Shown here: positions 6,621 to 10,339 of the stretch, piece after piece
Layout: the number at the start of each line of letters is the position of its first letter
How positions within the stretch are numbered: the first letter of the stretch is position 1
Source: Verrucomicrobiota bacterium
Lineage (GTDB): Bacteria; Verrucomicrobiota; Verrucomicrobiia; Limisphaerales; AV2
Direction: 5' to 3'
Assembly (NCBI GenBank): GCA_003219675.1
Contig: QHPW01000138.1
Span: forward strand, 1-10,339
DNA length: 10,339 nt
Program-made: the position numbers and the translations under genes
Notes under the pieces: generated by a model
The model's database searches: none
What the model was told of the DNA's origin: nothing
The model's input: only the letters and a program-made list of their open reading frames with translations

Positions 6621-7205
6621 CTAATACTCCACGGCGAGAGTCAGTCTCCTTTTGTAGCCGTCAACACAGGCGATCCATTCTCCCTCCCGAAGCTCATGTG
6701 CGTCCAGTTGATGAATTCCGTGCATGGTCCATGGAGAGTTGCCAGGCTGGAGAACCGGATTGGAGGCGACTGGCCGTTCGCGGTAGTCAGTTTTTGTAAG
6801 TGCCGTGATCTCGAAAGCATTCAGCGCGCGCCCGTATGTGGGCGCGCAATCCTGGGCGTACCGCACGATTGTGTTGCCCAAAACCAGGGTCCTCCCGCCT
6901 GGCCGTGCCCTGCCCGAATCATTACGGACAACCGGGCTTTTCGGGTGCTCAATCCATGGTCCGGTCAATTCGTCCGCGTAGAAGAGTCGAAGTCCGCTCC
7001 GTAAGCGCGCCCCAGGGCCGGCCAATAGCCACCAACTTTCCTGATACCGGAACAGGGAGTGGTCGCCAAACAGGCCCTCCACCAACGTTTGAACGTACTC
7101 CCAGGAGAAAGGAAAGTCTTTTGCACGATACAGTCCAATACGATTTGCCGCCTCGCTTTCAGGGATGATGTAGAACTCGTTATTCCATTTGACCACGAAC
7201 GGGTA
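6621..7205 (-). pseudogene. GINT1 N-terminal-domain-like beta-propeller protein, C-terminal part (frameshifted)
   Basis: This frame continues the protein begun at about 7560 but in a different register. Homology resumes at YPFVVKWNNEFYIIPES (from 7205) and runs through IGLYRAKDFPFSWEY, SWWLLAG, LRLFYADELTGPWIEHPKSPVV, ARPGGRTL, VRYAQDCAPTYGRALNAFEI and LDAHELREGEWIACVDGY to the stop at 6621. These repeated Trp/Tyr-rich blades resemble the five-bladed propeller found at the N-terminus of plant glucosamine inositolphosphorylceramide transferase (GINT1) and in bacterial polysaccharide loci. The open frame extends upstream to 7265 from a TTG, but residues before 7205 look like out-of-frame translation of the N-terminal part. 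With the break repaired, the whole gene would code for about 325 residues. Its role is unknown; a sugar-binding or glycan-processing part is plausible. Confidence 0.7.
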
Positions 7206-7560
7206 GGTATTTCCAGCGGTACCCGTCCGTACTGGTGGCGAGCCCGATCTCGCCGTGACCCACAACGCCGTTCATAACCTCGAAAAACATGTACCAGCTG
7301 GAATCCTCCTTGATCCAGAACGGGTCGGCGACAAACTCCGCCTTCACGTCGGTTACCGCGCCCGCGGTCAGCACGGGATTGGGAACATCCGGCGAGTCAA
7401 AAAAATCCAACGGCGAGGTTCCCTTGTAGATGCCAATCGACCAGTCATTGACCGTTGAAACCGACATGCATTGGCGGCCAGCGAGGCGATTAATCACGGC
7501 GGACACGGGCGCGGCAACGGCGCGTAAAGCCACTGCGACGAATCGAGCGGACACCCTCAT
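7180..7560 (-). pseudogene. GINT1 N-terminal-domain-like beta-propeller protein, N-terminal part (frameshifted)
   Basis: The first part of the split gene codes for DWSIGIYKGTSPLDF, NPVLTAGAVTDVKAEFVADPFWI, SWYMFFEVMNGVVGHGEIGLATSTDGYRWKY, then leaves the family register at 7209-7203 and stops at 7180. Relatives have a stretch of roughly 12 residues, ending in something like HLS, between the RWKY and YPFVV segments. Here they are separated by a single base, so about 35 nt appear to be lost. The start is probably ATG 7560, with GAAGGA upstream; ATG 7563 is adjacent, and a TTG at 7611 would overlap the end of the asnB frame. The corrected asnB stop at 7581 is then 20 nt upstream, consistent with an operon. 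The family is recognised; the function is open. Confidence 0.7.
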
Positions 7561-7580
7561 CATTCCTTCGTTCCCAGTCT

Positions 7581-7752
7581 TCAGAAAGAAGCCCGGTACT
7601 CGCGACGCCAAAGCTCGAACATCGTCAGACAGAACGGGCGTTCGGTATGATTGACCAACCCTCGGTTCTGGGTCTCAATCAACCAGCGAACAACTTGTTG
7701 ATCAAAGACGGCATGATCCACGGAGCTGAGAATCTCTGTAAGAATTGCCCCC
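7581..7752 (-). pseudogene. Displaced C-terminal end of asparagine synthetase (out of frame)
   Basis: Downstream of a G5 run (plus-strand C5 at 7748-7752) the family sequence carries on one register away from the main asnB frame: AILTEILSSVDHAVFDQQVV, RWLIETQNRGLVNHTERPF and CLTMFELWRREYRASF, ending in TGA at 7581. GLVNHT followed by an aromatic LTMFELWRREY is the normal end of AsnB proteins from polysaccharide loci. One extra G in the run would join the frames as KGAWGAILTEIL and give a 625-residue protein, the usual AsnB length. A base-calling error in the homopolymer or a genuine one-base deletion are the two explanations. Confidence 0.75.
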
Positions 7753-9457
7753 AGGCTCCTTTCATCCACTTCCGCAGGGGCAATGAGAACCCTTGCTTCC
7801 GATCCAGATTCAGGGCCTTTGGAAGCAGCCGCTTTCCGAGCACTTTGGGTAGAATCTTCTTCTGCCCCAGGGTCGCCCTGCAGGAATTGGGAACGTTTCT
7901 GAACGCAAACTCGATAAGATTGAAATCCAGCCAGGGGCAACGGACCTCCAGAGAGTTCAGCATGCTCGCACGGTCAACCTTCACAAGAATGTCATCGGGC
8001 AGGTAGGTGAGGAAATCAACATTCATTGCGCCACCCGGCATGCCGCGTGCGGAGTCAAAAAGGGACGCCTTCCACTCCGTGGGTTCCTCACTCTCCTCGG
8101 TGTGGACGCGATAGACCTGTCGGGGAGTCAGTTTGCGACGAAACGGCTCGGTGAACAGGATGTTCGTGTGGGCTACAGCACGGTTGATGGTTCCGCCCAG
8201 CCCAAGCGCAGAATTATAACCGCGCACACCGGAAGGCAGAAACCCTCTGCAAAGGGTTTGAATGAGGGAACGGAACGATTCCGGCAGAATCCTTCGCAAT
8301 CGGCTTTGAAGCATGAGCGAGGTGTAATGGCGATAACCTCCGAACAATTCATCGCCGCCGTCGCCCCCCAAAGCTACGGTGCACTCCTGCCGGATCAGCC
8401 GCGAAAGGAGGTACGTCGGCACCATCGAGGAATCGGCGCAAGGCTCGTCGAACTGGCGCGCGAGAACGGGCAACAGCTCGACGCTGGCCGGCGCCGTCTG
8501 TAACTCCGTGTGCCGGGTGCCGAAGTGCTCCGCAACGATCTTGGCGTACGGGCCTTCGTCGTACTCGAGGCTTCCAGGGAAAACAACCGTAAATGTTCTG
8601 ACGGGTTTTTGCGATGCTCGGGCAGCCATCGCGGTCACCAGACTGGAGTCGATTCCGCCGCTTAAGCAAATCCCGAGCGGCACATCGGAAACCAACTGTC
8701 GTTTCACTGCGCGCCCCAACAGTTCATCCAATTCATCGGCCAGTTCATCAACTGAGCGGGTGTTACTCACCGTGCCGGCAGGAACTTGCCAGTACGCCCA
8801 GGTCCGGCATCGGCCTCCGTCTTCGACGATCAACGCGTGCGCGGGGCGGAGTTTCTGAACGCCTTGGAGTATGCAGATGTCCCCTGGCACGTAACCATAA
8901 GCGAGGAACTGCTGGTATGCGGACGGGTTGATCTTCCGTTCGACAAAGGGAAGCGCCATGAGCGCTTTGAGTTCTGAACTGAACGCAAAGAATCGAGGTT
9001 GACTTGAATAAAAAAACGGTTTCTCTCCGGCCCGGTCCCGTGCCGCGAAAAGGCGGCGCTTCTCAACGTCCCAGATCGCGAACGAAAACATGCCGTTGAG
9101 TCTCGTCAGGCATCCGGTGCCCCAGACCCGGTAGGCCTCGAGCAACACCTCTGTGTCACTGGAGGAATCAAAGACAGAACCTTTGCGCTCCAACTCCTCC
9201 CTTAGTTCAAGGTAGTTATAAACCTCTCCGTTGAAAACAATCCAGCTTTTGCCAGACGGGCTCTGCATAGGCTGGCGCGCTCTGGGGGACAGGTCAATGA
9301 CGGCCAATCGGCGGTGAACCAGACCGACCCTGGAATCAGGGCTCACCCAAAGCCCGGCGTCATCAGGGCCCCGATGGATCATGGTGTCGCGGACTTTCAC
9401 CAGCAGCTCTGGATCGACCCGACCGTCTTGCGACACGATTCCAGCTATTCCACACAT
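7679..9457 (-). CDS. asnB: Asparagine synthetase (glutamine-hydrolysing), frameshifted near C-terminus
   Basis: AsnB-type enzymes transfer ammonia from glutamine to an ATP-activated carboxylate; copies in polysaccharide loci are thought to amidate sugars or peptides rather than serve only asparagine supply. The start is ATG 9457, because the class II glutaminase needs Cys2 exposed after Met removal (MCGIAGIV). A longer in-frame extension to 9607 is not family-like. Further glutaminase residues are MIHRGPDDAG (26-35), VFNGEVYNY (74-82) and DTEVLLEAY (101-109). The synthetase domain has the PPi loop LSGGIDSS (265-272) and GGDGGDELFGGY (364-375), then DILVKVDRASMLNSLEVRCPWLD (489-511, in two parts) and RKQGFSLPLRKW (553-564). 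After KGAWG (566-570) the frame leaves the family and stops at 7679, giving 592 residues. The true end lies in another register (to 7581). Both catalytic sites are intact. Confidence 0.9.
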   Translation of the reverse strand: MCGIAGIVSQDGRVDPELLVKVRDTMIHRGPDDAGLWVSPDSRVGLVHRRLAVIDLSPRARQPMQSPSGKSWIVFNGEVYNYLELREELERKGSVFDSSSDTEVLLEAYRVWGTGCLTRLNGMFSFAIWDVEKRRLFAARDRAGEKPFFYSSQPRFFAFSSELKALMALPFVERKINPSAYQQFLAYGYVPGDICILQGVQKLRPAHALIVEDGGRCRTWAYWQVPAGTVSNTRSVDELADELDELLGRAVKRQLVSDVPLGICLSGGIDSSLVTAMAARASQKPVRTFTVVFPGSLEYDEGPYAKIVAEHFGTRHTELQTAPASVELLPVLARQFDEPCADSSMVPTYLLSRLIRQECTVALGGDGGDELFGGYRHYTSLMLQSRLRRILPESFRSLIQTLCRGFLPSGVRGYNSALGLGGTINRAVAHTNILFTEPFRRKLTPRQVYRVHTEESEEPTEWKASLFDSARGMPGGAMNVDFLTYLPDDILVKVDRASMLNSLEVRCPWLDFNLIEFAFRNVPNSCRATLGQKKILPKVLGKRLLPKALNLDRKQGFSLPLRKWMKGAWGQFLQRFSAPWIMPSLINKLFAG

Positions 9458-9587
9458 CCTGTTCTGGGTCGCCGGAAAAGTTATTTCACCTCGATTCGCA
9501 GTTCTTTTGCCTGTGCTCTGAAGCGCGAATTGAGTTCGAACCTGTCCCTGGCCGCTTTGCTTTCGATCTGTGATACCGCAGGGAAAT

Positions 9588-10339
9588 TCATCTTCGGCCG
9601 GCCTCACGGGAGTCCAATCGACGGGCCCCTCGATTGCCTAAACTCCGCTCGTATAACGCCTCATGTTTTCGGATGAAGTTATCCGGATGGAAATCGCGCA
9701 GAACACGCTCTTTTCCCTTTCGTCCCATCGCCCTCATCTTTGCCGGCTCGCTCAGCATCTGTTTGATCGCTCGCGCCAGTTCGGAAGGTCTTCCTGGCTC
9801 CACGATCAAACCCGTCTCACTTTGCTGAACAATGTCGGGCACGCCGCCCACGTTCGTCGCCACGACCGGCAATCCGCAGGCCATGGCTTCAAATATCGTC
9901 AGAGGCGTCCCTTCGGTTCTCGAAGGAAGGACGAACAAGTCCATCCTGCTCAGGTAAGGCGAAACGTTTTCCTGAAATCCCGCAAACTCAACCTTCCTTT
10001 CGATCCCCTTCTGTTTGGCCAGGGCCTCCAGTTGCCCGCGTTTATCTCCGTCGCCAACAATCAGCAGTTTGCAATGATCAAAGGTCCGCGCGACCTCAGC
10101 AAATGCTTCCAGGAGATCGCAATGGCGTTTTTCTTCGGTCAGTCTCGCAACGATCCCGATCACCCACTCGCGCGTTCCGGACGCCGCCTCCCGCAACTCT
10201 GAGCCCGGGATCGATCGGGAGAGCTCGACATCGAATGGAGCCGGTATCACGGACATCTTTTCCTTTAGACCGGGTGTCTCCCACTCCCGACGCATCGGCT
10301 CTGATCTGCAAATGATGTGGTCCGTGAATCTGTTCAAAT
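9588..10339 (-). CDS. GT4-family glycosyltransferase, C-terminal part (runs off right edge)
   Basis: The frame is open to the right edge, so the N-terminal acceptor domain lies outside; the first visible in-frame TTG (10337) is probably an internal Leu. The visible 249 residues are the GT-B nucleotide-sugar domain. DHIICRSEPMRREW and VIPAPFDVE are the inter-domain region, VIGIVARLTEEKRHCDLLEAF is the donor-site loop, LLIVGDGDKRGQLEAL follows, and EGTPLTIFEAMACGLPVVAT carries the complete EX7E pair (Glu142 and Glu150 of the visible part) that contacts the donor phosphate and sugar. It ends with a short Arg-rich tail, RGARRLDSREAGRR. It probably adds a hexose or similar sugar to a lipid-linked glycan at the inner membrane. 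The asnB start is 130 nt downstream and no gene lies between them. Donor specificity cannot be read from the sequence. Confidence 0.9.
   Translation of the reverse strand, partial: LNRFTDHIICRSEPMRREWETPGLKEKMSVIPAPFDVELSRSIPGSELREAASGTREWVIGIVARLTEEKRHCDLLEAFAEVARTFDHCKLLIVGDGDKRGQLEALAKQKGIERKVEFAGFQENVSPYLSRMDLFVLPSRTEGTPLTIFEAMACGLPVVATNVGGVPDIVQQSETGLIVEPGRPSELARAIKQMLSEPAKMRAMGRKGKERVLRDFHPDNFIRKHEALYERSLGNRGARRLDSREAGRR

Noticed and set aside
7748..7752. Programmed -1 frameshifting in asnB
   Set aside because: The site is not a canonical X XXY YYZ heptamer: the A-site CAA would have to re-pair with GCA. AsnB is not known to use recoding, so a homopolymer indel is simpler.
9458..9607. 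50-residue N-terminal extension of asnB
   Set aside because: The class II amidotransferase needs Cys at position 2, which fixes the start at 9457. The upstream residues have no family similarity and overlap the end of the preceding gene.

Overview
The window comes from a bacterial chromosome with moderately high GC. All recognisable genes lie on the minus strand, so transcription runs from the right edge to the left. The HemA sequence, the short UbiD-like protein and a palindromic GGCGGTC-type repeat remind me of Verrucomicrobiota (Pedosphaera/Limisphaerales-like). That placement is an inference from protein flavour, not a demonstrated taxonomy.

Layout in transcription order. A GT4 glycosyltransferase runs in from the right edge (10339-9588). 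It is followed by an AsnB-type glutamine-hydrolysing asparagine synthetase (from 9457), a beta-propeller protein related to the N-terminal domain of plant GINT1 (from about 7560), an intergenic 81-bp inverted-repeat element (6474-6554), a second GT4 glycosyltransferase (6423-5221), a ChbG/YdjC-type carbohydrate deacetylase (5160-4429) and a short UbiD-family protein whose GTG start abuts the deacetylase stop codon (4428-3361). A 402-nt gap without a convincing gene follows, then glutamyl-tRNA reductase hemA (2958-1978), a 221-nt gap, an FAD/NAD(P)-dependent monooxygenase-like oxidoreductase (1756-581), and the N-terminal part of an ATP-grasp carboxylate-amine ligase that leaves the window on the left (571-1).

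The right two thirds reads as part of a surface-polysaccharide or glycoconjugate biosynthesis locus: two GT4 enzymes, an amidotransferase, a deacetylase and a propeller protein. The oxidoreductase and ATP-grasp ligase at the left form a second tight pair that could tailor an amino acid or glycan substituent. hemA sits between them as a housekeeping-type gene.

Three conserved genes carry lesions. hemA lacks 16-17 residues in frame, exactly at the family signature. The GINT1-like gene is split by a frameshift with apparent loss of about a dozen codons. asnB has a one-base loss in a G5 run that displaces its last roughly 55 residues into another frame. Either the sequence contains assembly or base-calling errors, or the locus is decaying. 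The most distinctive non-coding object is the 81-bp element, which can fold into a three-way junction with two internal hairpins. I did not find a clearly new multi-gene system here.
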